The notes under the pieces are model-generated. The model was not told the DNA's origin, ran no database searches, and worked only from the letters and a program-made list of their open reading frames with translations. From Terriglobia bacterium (lineage in GTDB: Bacteria; Acidobacteriota; Terriglobia; Terriglobales; Acidobacteriaceae): a DNA stretch of 64,000 nucleotides. The stretch is taken from contig JAIQFO010000003.1 in the NCBI GenBank assembly GCA_020073215.1, positions 1-64,000 on the forward strand. Direction: 5' to 3'. The position numbers were made by a program, and so were the translations under genes. Of the stretch, positions 6,975 to 16,095 are shown piece by piece. Position 1 is the stretch's first letter. Each line of letters opens with the position of its first letter.

Positions 6975-8108
6975 ATGATGCTGGCAGTAGGCTCGACGAG
7001 CCGGCAGGGGAAGCTGAACGGGCTCGTCATTGCGCTGTTAGTGCTGGGCTGGGCCGCTTCGCTTCACGCGCAACGAAGATCCGCGACTGATTGCACACCC
7101 AGCTTTCCCTTTAAAGACTCGTGGTGGGGCGCCGACGCCGCCTACTCGATTCCGACGCCGGATGGGCGTTCTATCTGGATCTTTGGGGACACTCTGTACG
7201 GAACCGGGAGGGTCGTCGAGGGAAACGAACCGCGCATGGTGCGCAACAGCATCGGCGTCTCGACCTGCGACGACCGCAGCGGTTGGAAAATTGACTACGT
7301 GATTCGGCGGGGGGACGAGGGGCAGCTGCTGGACTTTTTTCAGGCGCAGCACAAGGACACCTGGTACTGGCCGCTGGACGGATTCTTTTACAAGAACAAC
7401 TTGTGGGTGGCTTTGCTCTGCATGCGCAACTCGCCAAAAACATCGGCGGACGCATTGGGCTTTGAAACCTGCGGGACTGACCTGGCGAGGATCTCGGGGC
7501 TCGAGAATGACCCGCAGCAATGGAGCGTGAAATACTTCCCGCTCGTTCCCGACGGGGTTCGAGCGTACCCTTCCGCAACGGCGGTTGTTGAAGGCGAGTA
7601 CGCTTACATTTTTGCGCTGCTGGAAGCCGGCTCGCGGCCCATGCTGCTGACGCGCATTCCCCTGGATGGACTCGACGCACCGGCAGAACACCTTCAGTAC
7701 CTCGCCAAGAGCGGCGCGTGGAAGCCGGGGCTGACGCCCGCCGACGCCATGCACGTGATGCAACGCGGGAATACGGAAATGACGGTGCGATACCACCCCG
7801 GTTTGAAAAAGTGGATTGCCGTCCTGAACTATCCGAAACTTTTTTCGGACAAGATCATTGCCCGTACGGCGCCTCAGCTCGCGGGACCCTGGAGCAAAGG
7901 CAAGGTGATCTATCGGATTCCGGAGATGCAGAAGGGCTGGACGGGATATGACAAAGATACCATCTGCTACGCCGGCAAGGAGCACCCTGAATTTCGCCGA
8001 CCTGGCTCCATGCTGATTACCTATGCTTGCAATACGATGGCGGTGCGGAAACTCGTGGGTCACCTGGATATCTACTTTCCGAAAGTTGTGCGAGTTCCGT
8101 TTAAGTAG
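6975..8108 (+). CDS. Secreted DUF4185-like five-bladed beta-propeller protein
   Basis: The start at 6975 is chosen because of the GGAGATGTCAC leader; it gives 377 residues with a signal peptide (hydrophobic GLVIALLVLGWAASLHA). The mature protein has propeller-like features of DUF4185 and related glycoside-hydrolase-fold proteins: FPFKDSWWGADAAYSIP, a SIWIFGDTLYG strand, EMTVRYHPGLKKW, and a C-terminal LITYACNT. Such proteins are often secreted and linked to glycan use, but catalysis has not been shown for this type. It is convergent with the GH38 gene, and a REP-like hairpin sits right at its stop. Confidence 0.7.
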   Translation: MMLAVGSTSRQGKLNGLVIALLVLGWAASLHAQRRSATDCTPSFPFKDSWWGADAAYSIPTPDGRSIWIFGDTLYGTGRVVEGNEPRMVRNSIGVSTCDDRSGWKIDYVIRRGDEGQLLDFFQAQHKDTWYWPLDGFFYKNNLWVALLCMRNSPKTSADALGFETCGTDLARISGLENDPQQWSVKYFPLVPDGVRAYPSATAVVEGEYAYIFALLEAGSRPMLLTRIPLDGLDAPAEHLQYLAKSGAWKPGLTPADAMHVMQRGNTEMTVRYHPGLKKWIAVLNYPKLFSDKIIARTAPQLAGPWSKGKVIYRIPEMQKGWTGYDKDTICYAGKEHPEFRRPGSMLITYACNTMAVRKLVGHLDIYFPKVVRVPFK

Positions 8109-8131
8109 GGACGCGGCTTGCCGCGTCTCCC
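8106..8131. repeat. REP-like palindrome (copy 1)
   Basis: GACGCGGC (8110-8117) and GCCGCGTC (8120-8127) form a perfect 8-bp hairpin with a TT loop, flanked by GTAGG and TCCCGCAG. Almost the same element, including the flanks, is found at 23675-23706. Both copies lie just past a stop codon, so this is probably a dispersed intergenic palindrome. Confidence 0.65.
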
Positions 8132-8147
8132 GCAGCCTGCAAAGCGC

Positions 8148-10931
8148 TCAATCCCATTCCCACCAGTGTTCGGAGCGCTCTTTATGGGGATGGGGAATGG
8201 TAAGACGCAGCGTCATGGTCTGGTGAGGCGAGAGAGAGACGCGGAGGGGATTTGACGGAAGGGATTGCAGGACCTTGTTCTCGGTTATGTTCGTCTCTTC
8301 CGCGGCGGTGATTTTCAGCGGCGTTTTCAACTCGGCGACCGCCTGGTTGCCGGCGACTTCCTGAAGGCGGACGGTGTAATGCTCGGGGTTTCCGTCCGCG
8401 CTCGGTTTGAAGGCAAGCAGCGCGACGTCTTCTGAGCTCAGCGAAAAATAGGAACCTTGTGGTTGTGCGGGAGCCATGCCTCCCGCCAATTCCATCGCGA
8501 TCAGTGGCACGTCAAAGGAAGTGCCTTCCCGGTACGACTCCACCGGGTTCAGGTCACCGTCGGCTGAACTGAGAGCGAAGTGATACCAGGACTGCGCCGG
8601 AAGGCCCGGCTCAACCGTGGAAAAATTGACCATGCCGAGATCACGCGTCTCGCCCTGGTCTTGTTTGTGCATGACCGTGACGCGGACCGCGTTGAGGAAC
8701 GTGTTGGGCCCTTTCACGCTTGGCAATCCCGGCAAATAGTTGAAGAAGGGCTCACGTTCCGAGAGCGTCACGCGCAACGTCCGTCCGCCGGATTGACCTA
8801 CGAGCACAAGCGAATGCTGGGGAACGGCAGCATCGGTTCGCGCTCCGGGGAGGTAGTCCTGGGGAAGACGGTGGTAGCCGGTTCCGTCTTCCACCCACAC
8901 CTGGGCGGATCCCTCGAAACGAAACGGCAGGCTGAACGAGTAATATTCGCCGGGCTGGTTGCTGGCGACAAAGGGCATGCGTTCCCGATCGAGGAGGTTG
9001 GCAAATTCGATGCGCTTCACCTCGCGATAGAGCGTGATTTGGGTTTCTGGCCACAGAGTTTCCGGACGCTCGATGATGATGCGATCGAAGACGGGGCCGG
9101 TTTCGATGTGGATGGCGACTCGCGCCAAGGCGACCGGCAGGTTCGACCAGGCAGTCCAGCGCAGGAATTGATTCGCCGCTTTGTCGCCTGCGGAGTCTAC
9201 GAGTTCGCGCTGCAGTTGCTTGTCAAAGACGCTGGTGACGGCGCCGTCCGCAGAGCGCACGTGAATACGATAGTAAGAGTTCTCGATGCTGGTGGATGGG
9301 TTGACCGGGCTGACGGCCGATGCCTGCGGCTTCCGGGGAGAGGGGCTGCCGGCCGGCGCGGGCTCAATCGAATAACTTTTGTGGCCGAAGGCGGGGACAT
9401 CTGTGGCGACAAACTCGACTTCGTCCGCCGATACGCGCTGGACCGCAACGGGACGATCCGTAACCGCATCGCGCAGTACCACATCTTGCTTCGACTTTAG
9501 TCTTGCCACATCGGTGCGCTGCCAGCTCACGGGGTTGAAGACAACCAGAGTTCTCTTGCTTTTTCCTTCTGCGGCGGGCACTTGCGATAGCAACGTCTGC
9601 ACGCCGGAATTGATCAGGTTGCGAATGTCTTCCTGGGCACTGCTGGTATAGGCCACATACTCGCGATTTTGCTGGTCGACTTCAGACCGGGACATGAGCT
9701 TCGGCCAGCCGACCTGGGCTGCGCCTGAGTGCTCGTCGTACTTGAACAGGTTGATACGGGCGTCCTCCAGATTGCCGGCAGGCACGCTGGTGAAGTTACG
9801 AAACGTCAGCAAGCTCCAGAGTAACTCGGCGACCGGCGCGTGGTCCTGCACCCAGCGCGCCTGGGCGCTGATCACCGGGGAATTCAGCTTTACTTCCGAC
9901 CAGAGGCCGCTCCAATCGCCCGCGTAGGACGGGAACTTGTCATTTCCGTATTGCGCCTCCATGTGGTGGAAAAACTCGGCCGGAGTTGAGACAACGATCC
10001 GCGGTTGTTTACCGGCGGCGTTCCATTCGCGGATGGCGGGGAGAAGTTGCGTTGCCTCTTCATTGCTGGAAACGAAATCGTGCAGGTACAACAACAGAAC
10101 TGCGTCGTAGGGATAGGCGGCTTTTGTGTACTTGTCGAGCAACTTGTCGACGCCGCGCTGCATGATCTCTAGCTTCGGGAGACCCTCCCATTCTTTGGGA
10201 TAAAAGTGTTCCTTGGTGTAGGGCTCGCGGGCGACGGGATCGAGGTAATAGTCGGCGAAGGCTTCGGTGTAGCCGCCGAAGCGGCTTTGAGTTTGCCAGG
10301 TCAGAACCCGGCTGCCGTCGGGCGATTGCCAATAAAAAGGAACCTGGCCGGGACTTAGCGAGGTTCCTCCAGCGAGGAACAGGTTGGAGCCATTGACAAA
10401 ATAATGCACGCCGCTGCGGGCGAGAATCTGCGGCAGGCGGAGGGTGAAGCCGGGGACATCATCCATCATGGCGAAGTCGGTCTTGATGCCCAGGCGCTTC
10501 TCCAGGTCTTTCATGTCATAGGCGATGCGGTTTAGCTGTTCGGCGCCCATGAACTCGGTGTGCATGCTGCCGAACACGGCGGAGACCTGAATTTGTCCTT
10601 TATTGACGAGGTCGACGAAGTCTTGGATCTGCTGCGGATCGCTGGTGCGCGCCAGCCATTCGCGAATCTGCCAGACGCTTTCGATGGTCCAACGGAACTC
10701 GGGATCGCGCTTGGCGTTGGCGATCACTTCGTCGATGTGCGGCTTTAAGCGGGGCAGGACTTCTTCTGGAGGAGCAATGAAGCCGAGGTCCCAATGGCTG
10801 CTGGGCATGACGTAGATGGTCTGAATTTGGTGGCGCGCTGCGGCTTCGGCGATTCGAGCATCTCTTGTTTGCGCGAGTCCGACGGCGGCGAGGGTCAGCA
10901 ACAGGAGCGTAGAGGCGGTGAACCGGATCAA
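8148..10931 (-). CDS. GH38-type alpha-mannosidase-like glycosidase, exported
   Basis: This 927-residue protein uses a TTG start at 10931 with GGAGG seven bases upstream and has a signal peptide (LLLLTLAAVGLAQ). The N-terminal catalytic barrel has the GH38 zinc motif SSHWDLGF (H46, D48), and the region MMDDVPGF (155-161) is where the metal-binding/nucleophile Asp is expected. The C-terminal half is beta-rich, as in retaining alpha-mannosidases. It should hydrolyse alpha-glycosidic bonds in the periplasm or outside; alpha-mannose is the family norm, and the exact sugar is open. A terminator between it and the TonB-receptor gene suggests partly separate transcription. A second GH38 protein lies at 17310-20867. 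Confidence 0.85.
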   Translation of the reverse strand: MIRFTASTLLLLTLAAVGLAQTRDARIAEAAARHQIQTIYVMPSSHWDLGFIAPPEEVLPRLKPHIDEVIANAKRDPEFRWTIESVWQIREWLARTSDPQQIQDFVDLVNKGQIQVSAVFGSMHTEFMGAEQLNRIAYDMKDLEKRLGIKTDFAMMDDVPGFTLRLPQILARSGVHYFVNGSNLFLAGGTSLSPGQVPFYWQSPDGSRVLTWQTQSRFGGYTEAFADYYLDPVAREPYTKEHFYPKEWEGLPKLEIMQRGVDKLLDKYTKAAYPYDAVLLLYLHDFVSSNEEATQLLPAIREWNAAGKQPRIVVSTPAEFFHHMEAQYGNDKFPSYAGDWSGLWSEVKLNSPVISAQARWVQDHAPVAELLWSLLTFRNFTSVPAGNLEDARINLFKYDEHSGAAQVGWPKLMSRSEVDQQNREYVAYTSSAQEDIRNLINSGVQTLLSQVPAAEGKSKRTLVVFNPVSWQRTDVARLKSKQDVVLRDAVTDRPVAVQRVSADEVEFVATDVPAFGHKSYSIEPAPAGSPSPRKPQASAVSPVNPSTSIENSYYRIHVRSADGAVTSVFDKQLQRELVDSAGDKAANQFLRWTAWSNLPVALARVAIHIETGPVFDRIIIERPETLWPETQITLYREVKRIEFANLLDRERMPFVASNQPGEYYSFSLPFRFEGSAQVWVEDGTGYHRLPQDYLPGARTDAAVPQHSLVLVGQSGGRTLRVTLSEREPFFNYLPGLPSVKGPNTFLNAVRVTVMHKQDQGETRDLGMVNFSTVEPGLPAQSWYHFALSSADGDLNPVESYREGTSFDVPLIAMELAGGMAPAQPQGSYFSLSSEDVALLAFKPSADGNPEHYTVRLQEVAGNQAVAELKTPLKITAAEETNITENKVLQSLPSNPLRVSLSPHQTMTLRLTIPHPHKERSEHWWEWD

Positions 10932-10961
10932 GGCCGTTCCTCCTTAGTGCTTCATGCCAAG

Positions 10962-10992
10962 AAAAACAGGGCCTCCATCTAAGGAAGCCCTG
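10962..10992 (-). terminator. Intrinsic terminator after the TonB-receptor gene
   Basis: On the minus strand an interrupted GC-rich stem (CAGGGC-TTCC pairing with GGA-GCCCTG) is followed directly by TTTTTC. It lies 25 bases past the stop of the TonB-dependent receptor and 31 bases before the GH38 start, so it should end or attenuate the receptor transcript. Confidence 0.75.
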
Positions 10993-11016
10993 ACTGTAAT
11001 CAAGGTAGCACCCGTT

Positions 11017-14000
11017 CTAGAAAATGAACTTGACTGCCAGTTGCGCCTGGCGCGACGTGCCCACGCCGACCCGGCTTCCAATGGTACTGGTACTCTTGCC
11101 GAAGTTTGGATCGTTCAACAGGCCCGATGGGTTGCTGAAGTTAGGATGGTTAAACAGATTGAACAACTCAGCCCGGAATTGGAATCCCATCCGCTCGGTA
11201 ATCTGGGTTGTCTTGGAGACGCCGAGATCCATCTGGGTGAAGCCCGGGCCGCGGCCGTAGTTGCGTGGTGTCGTGCCGAGAGTGAACAACGGCAAGCAAT
11301 ACGGCGAAGTGTTCGTACTCGAGCACAGCCCAGAGACGGCAGCCGGGTTGAGCAGGTTGTTGGGGGCACTCGCATTCGCGGGGCGAATCGACACGCCCGG
11401 GACCAGGTTGGGGCGAACCTGGTCCGCTCCGAAGAAGGGCGCCGACAAGGCTATGTTCACGGGCAGGCCGGAACGCGCTTGCAACAGGGTGCTGACTTGC
11501 CAGCCTTTGCTGAAGCCGTAGTGCGCGTGCGGGACGTCCCAGACCGCGCCCAGGGTGAAGTTGTGACGAACGTCAATATCGCCATCGGCAAAGTCGCCTT
11601 TGGGGTTGTGCGAATTCTGGAAAGCTCCAGCCAGAATGTTGACGGCATCATCGCGTTCATGGGCCCAGGTGTAGTTGGCATCTACGTTCAGGCCCTGCCC
11701 AATGTGACGACGGAGGCTGGCTTGAAGCGCGTGATAGTTGGAATCGAGGTAGTCGCCAAGGTGGCGAACCTGACCGAAGACCTGGCTAATCTGGTTCGGC
11801 GCTCCAAGAAGAACAAAGGGAGACAGGTTTAACTCTTCTCCGGCGTAGGCTGCGCCGGCCGGAAGCTTCACGCCGCGGTTGCCAACGTAAGAAATCTCAA
11901 GAACGGTGTTGCGCACGATCTGCTGCTGCACGCCGAGGCTCCAGTGCAAGGAATAACTGTCGCGCAGGTTCGGATCGAGCGAATTCACATTGGCCGCCCC
12001 ACTGCAGACCGGTGTGGGGGAGGGGAGGGGGTAAGCGATGGTAAAGCTGGTCCCGCAAAGCGCGCCAAGATCTTGAAAAATGTTGACGTTGTAGCCTTGC
12101 ACGCCGTGGTTCCCGGCGAGGGATAAGGCTGCGCCGGTCAGTTGCGGGCTATAGAAGACCCCAAAGCCACCGCGCAGGACGGTATCGCCGGTACCTTTCA
12201 GATCCCAGGCGAAACCGAAGCGCGGCGCAAAATTGTTGCGATCCGACTTGTAGAGCCCGGCTCCGACCGGGGTGTAGGGCGCGACGGTGTTATCTGGCTC
12301 GGCGATGAGGGTCGGAATGGAGAAGTTCCCGATCTGGTCGCCGTGGAGCACCGTGTTGTACTCGTAGCGCAGGCCGAGATTGAGCGTGAGACGGGGCAAG
12401 ACGCGAAAATCGTCCTGAAAGTAAAATCCGTAGTTGACGTTCTGTAAGGTCACCTCGGAGTGGCCGCCGAGCGTGGAGAGGGTAAACCCGCAGTTCTCGA
12501 GAAGGCCACAACCTCCGCCAAGTCCTTCTCCGGCGTACCCAAGGAACGCCTGCGCATCGGAGGCATCGTGGGTAACGGCCTGGCGAATGTCTGTGCCGGC
12601 GCGGATGGCGTGCCTACCCTTGATCCAATTGAGGTTATCCAGGAACTGCAGGGAGTGCTGCGGTCGGCGATTGGAGAACAAGGCCGGCCCCGGAGCGGCA
12701 CCGAAAACGTTAGTATTGTCGCAAAAGACACACTGAAAAACGGGGAAGTTGCCGCCACCGCCCAGCGAATCAGTCTGGGGGCGGTTAAACGCGACGCCGA
12801 ACTCATTCAACAGATTCGGACGGAACGCGTGGCTCCATGTGCCCTTTAGCAAGTGGTTGCGACTTGTCGATGGGGACACCTGATCGAGGACAATGCCGTA
12901 CTGGGTGCTGGTGAATGAGTCGGCAATGTTGTAGCGGAACGAGAACGTGTCTTTGCTGGAGGCGTTGTAGTCGACCTTGATGGATCCCGTATCTTCGCGG
13001 AGGGTATTGCGCAGTCGCCCCTCGAAATATCCCAGGTCAGTGCGGGGGATCGGCGCTCCGCCCGAGGGATTTGGCAAAAATACTGGTGTCGACACGTTGG
13101 GGTCCGGTATTGCGGCAAGGACCGGAGCTATGGAAGCGACACCGGTGTTCTTCGTGTCCTGCGTCATGACTGCGACCGGACCGGTGGGGTTGTTCACAAT
13201 CTGGCGGACGCCCTCATAGTTGACAAAAAAGAACAGCTTGTCCTTTGCGATCGGACCGCTAAGGTTGCCGCCAAACTGGTTGAGACGGAGAGGGGTTTTG
13301 CCGATGGCGAAGAAGTTCTTCGCGTCCATCGCATCGTTGCGGAAGAACTCGAAGAGGTTCCCATGGAAAGTATTGCCGCCCGACTTGGTGATCACGTTCA
13401 CGATGTCTCCGGTGGAACGGCCGTATTCGGCCGAGTACGTCCCGGATAAGACCTTGAACTCTTCGATGCTGTCGACGCTGGCGCGGCTGATGCGCGACTC
13501 TTGACGTCCCAGTTGGGTGCTGACGGCATTCACATCAATGCGGGTGGCGTCCGCTCCATCGAGCAGCACGTTCACGCCGGCGAAGGTCGTCTCGTATCCG
13601 CCCAAGCTGTTTTGACCAAACCCGCCGGTGGTCACGGAGCCGGGGACCAGGGCGATGAGCGAAGTGAAGTCGCGGCCATTCAGAGGAAGGTTCGTGACCT
13701 GTTTGGAGGTGATGGAGCCGCCGGTGTCGCTGGTTTGCGTGTTCACGGCCGTCACTTCGGCGGTAACCGTCACTTGCTCCGAAGCGGAGCCCACGCTTAG
13801 CGTGACGTCAGCACTGCGGGTGTCGGTGGCGTTGAGCACGATGCCCGACACGATACCGGTCTTAAATCCAGAATGGCTGACTTCGACCTGGTAAGGGCCC
13901 TCGGGCAGGCCGGGCACTTGGTACTCGCCGGCGCTTCCCGTCTTGACCACGCTCACGCGGCCGGTCTTGGTGTTGGCGACTTTCACGTCCGCTCCGGTCA

Positions 14001-14127
14001 CCACGGCTCCGGACTTATCTCGGACTACGCCGACGATGCTTCCTGTATCCAATTGGGCCCATGCCGGCAGCGCTAACGCGCAGAGCAGAAGGGCCAGCAA
14101 TCCGATTTGCCACTTATTCCAATTCAT
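11017..14127 (-). CDS. TonB-dependent outer-membrane receptor with carboxypeptidase-regulatory-like domain
   Basis: This 1036-residue protein has a signal peptide (cleavage near LPAWAQLDTG). A carboxypeptidase-regulatory-like beta-sandwich spans about residues 25-115 (GSIVGVVRDKSGAVVTGADV...), then a plug-like domain (NLPLNGRDF, GQNSLGGYETTFAGVNVLLDGADATRID), then a beta-barrel ending in the terminal phenylalanine of KFIF. This is the Oar-like receptor type abundant in Acidobacteria. GAGGGGGAACATC precedes the ATG. It is transcribed after the FadR-type regulator gene (36-base gap), and its likely cargo is an oligosaccharide that is then cut by the two GH38 proteins. No TonB box is obvious at the N-terminus. 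Confidence 0.92.
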   Translation of the reverse strand: MNWNKWQIGLLALLLCALALPAWAQLDTGSIVGVVRDKSGAVVTGADVKVANTKTGRVSVVKTGSAGEYQVPGLPEGPYQVEVSHSGFKTGIVSGIVLNATDTRSADVTLSVGSASEQVTVTAEVTAVNTQTSDTGGSITSKQVTNLPLNGRDFTSLIALVPGSVTTGGFGQNSLGGYETTFAGVNVLLDGADATRIDVNAVSTQLGRQESRISRASVDSIEEFKVLSGTYSAEYGRSTGDIVNVITKSGGNTFHGNLFEFFRNDAMDAKNFFAIGKTPLRLNQFGGNLSGPIAKDKLFFFVNYEGVRQIVNNPTGPVAVMTQDTKNTGVASIAPVLAAIPDPNVSTPVFLPNPSGGAPIPRTDLGYFEGRLRNTLREDTGSIKVDYNASSKDTFSFRYNIADSFTSTQYGIVLDQVSPSTSRNHLLKGTWSHAFRPNLLNEFGVAFNRPQTDSLGGGGNFPVFQCVFCDNTNVFGAAPGPALFSNRRPQHSLQFLDNLNWIKGRHAIRAGTDIRQAVTHDASDAQAFLGYAGEGLGGGCGLLENCGFTLSTLGGHSEVTLQNVNYGFYFQDDFRVLPRLTLNLGLRYEYNTVLHGDQIGNFSIPTLIAEPDNTVAPYTPVGAGLYKSDRNNFAPRFGFAWDLKGTGDTVLRGGFGVFYSPQLTGAALSLAGNHGVQGYNVNIFQDLGALCGTSFTIAYPLPSPTPVCSGAANVNSLDPNLRDSYSLHWSLGVQQQIVRNTVLEISYVGNRGVKLPAGAAYAGEELNLSPFVLLGAPNQISQVFGQVRHLGDYLDSNYHALQASLRRHIGQGLNVDANYTWAHERDDAVNILAGAFQNSHNPKGDFADGDIDVRHNFTLGAVWDVPHAHYGFSKGWQVSTLLQARSGLPVNIALSAPFFGADQVRPNLVPGVSIRPANASAPNNLLNPAAVSGLCSSTNTSPYCLPLFTLGTTPRNYGRGPGFTQMDLGVSKTTQITERMGFQFRAELFNLFNHPNFSNPSGLLNDPNFGKSTSTIGSRVGVGTSRQAQLAVKFIF

Positions 14128-14163
14128 GATGTTCCCCCTCGATGTCGATTCGCGCCACGAGCT

Positions 14164-15036
14164 TCAAGGCCTGGTGGCGCGAGCCGGTCTCTTCTTCTCA
14201 GTGGTTCCACTGGGAAGCGGAGGGTCCGGCTTTTGAAGTTTGCTGCGCAGATGATCCCGAATTTCCAAGTCTTGGCGCAGCAGAGACTCGGCGTACTCCA
14301 GATCTTCCAGAACCGCTTTGCGCGCACCTTTCGCATCGCGTCGGGCAACCAGGCGGAAGATGCGCTGGTGGCGGCGAAAATTGCTGGCAAAGTTTCCGAT
14401 CAGATGCAACGTGCGCCGCCGGCCTTCGGCCAGTGCGCCGTACATCATGCGCAGCATGGCCTCCACCGCGACGTTCTTCGACGCCTGCGCCAGTTCTTCG
14501 TGCAGAGACATCTCGTAGGCCATGTACTGTTCCGGGCGGTCAAAGCTGGCCTTCATGCCGCGGATGGCGGCTTCCATGCGGGCAATGTCTTCCTTCGTCG
14601 CCCGGCGCGCCGCCAGCGCAGCCACGCTGGGCTCGAGGATCTTGCGCAACTCGTAAAGCTCCAGATACTTCACTTCCTGGAGCAGGAGCATCCACTGGAA
14701 ATGCTTGCCCACAGCGCGCCCGAGCGACGACTGGATGTAGGTTCCGTAACCGGGACGGGCCTTGATCAGACCTAAAAACATCAATCCCTTGAGCGCTTCG
14801 CGAAGCGAGCTGCGGCTGACGCCGAGCATTGCGGCCAGTTTGGGTTCGGAGGGAAGGCGGCTTCCGACATGAAGTTCGCCGCTGCGAATCAGGCCTTCCA
14901 CGCGGCGGGAAACCGTCTCCATGACGGTCTCGCGCTTTACGGGTTCGCCGGGCAAGGGATGGGCGGTCGCCACTTGGGAGTCCAATTGCCTACGAGCAGA
15001 AGTTTGTCCGACAAACTTGGTTCTTGTCAAGGACAA
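14164..15036 (-). CDS. GntR-family (FadR subfamily) transcriptional regulator
   Basis: The N-terminal winged helix is clear (VEGLIRSGELHVGSRLPSEPKLAAMLGVSRSSLREALKGLMFLGLI), followed by a GYGTYI wing and an all-helical FadR-type C-terminal domain (FCD), which usually binds an organic acid through a metal. The longest frame starts at 15036, but an operator-like dyad at 15000-15018 lies inside its first codons. The real start may therefore be further in, for example TTG at 14985 or GTG at 14973; no start has a strong ribosome binding site. It stands between the receptor/GH38 arm and the catabolic arm and probably represses both until a sugar-acid intermediate binds. Confidence 0.9.
   Translation of the reverse strand: MSLTRTKFVGQTSARRQLDSQVATAHPLPGEPVKRETVMETVSRRVEGLIRSGELHVGSRLPSEPKLAAMLGVSRSSLREALKGLMFLGLIKARPGYGTYIQSSLGRAVGKHFQWMLLLQEVKYLELYELRKILEPSVAALAARRATKEDIARMEAAIRGMKASFDRPEQYMAYEMSLHEELAQASKNVAVEAMLRMMYGALAEGRRRTLHLIGNFASNFRRHQRIFRLVARRDAKGARKAVLEDLEYAESLLRQDLEIRDHLRSKLQKPDPPLPSGTTEKKRPARATRP
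15000..15018. promoter_or_regulatory. FadR-type operator, regulator-proximal
   Basis: AAGTTTGTCCGACAAACTT is a perfect 9-bp inverted repeat around one base. Its core TTGTCCGACAA fits the FadR-subfamily consensus TNGTNNNACNA. It overlaps the N-terminus of the longest regulator frame, which suggests autorepression and a start further downstream. A weaker related dyad, TTGTC-AAG-GACAA, lies beside it at 15024-15036. Confidence 0.8.
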
Positions 15037-15187
15037 AAATTCGGACCGCGGGAACCGCCGCCTTGGTCTTCCCGGCCGATATTGACCGATTTATGCGTGT
15101 GTTTTGGCACAAATGGCCACGATAGGCTACCGTGTTAACTTGCTCATTTTTCAATTGACACTGCTTTCCAGTCGAGTACCATGTTCG

Positions 15188-15200
15188 TTTGTCGGACAAA
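15188..15200. promoter_or_regulatory. FadR-type operator, lactonase-proximal
   Basis: TTTGTCGGACAAA is a perfect inverted repeat with the same TTGTC-N-GACAA core as the site at 15000-15018. It lies 18 bases upstream of the preferred ATG of the SMP-30 gene, where a bound regulator would block transcription of the catabolic operon. Confidence 0.8.
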
Positions 15201-15218
15201 TTAACGGTGGACAAACGC

Positions 15219-16061
15219 ATGCGCCCCCTCATTCCCCTGGCACGGTTCCGAACATTCGCGGAAGGACTCGACCATCCGGAGGGGCTGGCGTTCGATGCGG
15301 ATGGGATCCTCTGGGCGGGAGGCGAACTGGGGCAGATTTACCGCATTGCGCCAAACGGACGGGTGCGGGAGATCAGTTGCACGGGCGGGTTCTGCCTGGG
15401 CCTGACTTTTTCTCGCGCGCAGGAGCTCTACGTCTGCAACTTCAAGTTGCCGGCGCTGGTCCGGTTGAATCGTAAAGGCCGCATCCTTGATTCCTGGGAT
15501 CGCTGCGGGCACCGCAAGTTCAAGACACCGAATTTCTCGGTGTTCGACTCGGAAGGCAATCTGTATTTTTCCGACTCAGGAGACTGGGAAGAGGCGAATG
15601 GTTGCGTGTACCGGCTCCGGCGGAATGGGCGCGTCGAGATGTTTGCCGGGCCTTTCGCGTTTGCCAACGGATTGGCGCTCAGCGCGGATGAGCGGTTTCT
15701 GTACGTGGTGCAGAGCACTCGCGACAATGTGCTGGAGATCGAGATTCGGGCCGATGGCAGCGCGGGAAGACGGAGAGTTTATGCTTCGGGACTGGCGCGT
15801 GTACCCGACGGCATGGCTTTCGATGCCGCCGGGAATCTGTACGTCGCTTGTTATGCTTCCGACAACGTCTACAAGGTTTCTTCGCGCGGGAAGGTGCAGT
15901 TGTTGGCTTACGATCGCGCCGGCACGATGATTGCGCGACCGACCAATGTCGCGTTTGGCGGGCCCAACTTCGATCAGATGTTTTTTGCGAACCTGGGCCG
16001 GTGGCATGTGTGCCAGGCCCCGGCGGGCGTGAAGGGGCAACGGTTAGCCAACCAGCATTAG
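15219..16061 (+). CDS. SMP-30/gluconolactonase-family lactonase
   Basis: The ATG at 15219 (280 residues) is preferred to an in-frame TTG at 15189, which lies inside the operator; GGTGG precedes it. The six-bladed propeller shows the SMP-30 metal residues in order: Glu in DHPEGLAFDADG, Asn in TPNFSVFDSEGNLYFSD, Asn in FANGLALSADE, and Asp in VPDGMAFDAAGNLYVA. Family members open sugar-acid lactones with a divalent metal. No signal peptide is seen, so it acts in the cytosol. It is the first gene of the catabolic arm and fits the lactonase step after sugar oxidation. Confidence 0.85.
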   Translation: MRPLIPLARFRTFAEGLDHPEGLAFDADGILWAGGELGQIYRIAPNGRVREISCTGGFCLGLTFSRAQELYVCNFKLPALVRLNRKGRILDSWDRCGHRKFKTPNFSVFDSEGNLYFSDSGDWEEANGCVYRLRRNGRVEMFAGPFAFANGLALSADERFLYVVQSTRDNVLEIEIRADGSAGRRRVYASGLARVPDGMAFDAAGNLYVACYASDNVYKVSSRGKVQLLAYDRAGTMIARPTNVAFGGPNFDQMFFANLGRWHVCQAPAGVKGQRLANQH

Positions 16062-16095
16062 ACGGCAGACGATCGTTGCTGGGGTAGAGGTTTCT

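Noticed and set aside
7038-8063. 341-codon minus-strand frame
   Set aside because: Antisense to the DUF4185-like gene; rich in Arg, His and Pro with no domain, typical of a shadow frame in GC-rich DNA.
8580-9500. 306-codon plus-strand frame
   Set aside because: Antisense to the GH38 gene, no ribosome binding site or domain.
10954-11832. 292-codon plus-strand frame
   Set aside because: Antisense to the C-terminal barrel of the TonB-dependent receptor and crosses the terminator at 10962-10992.
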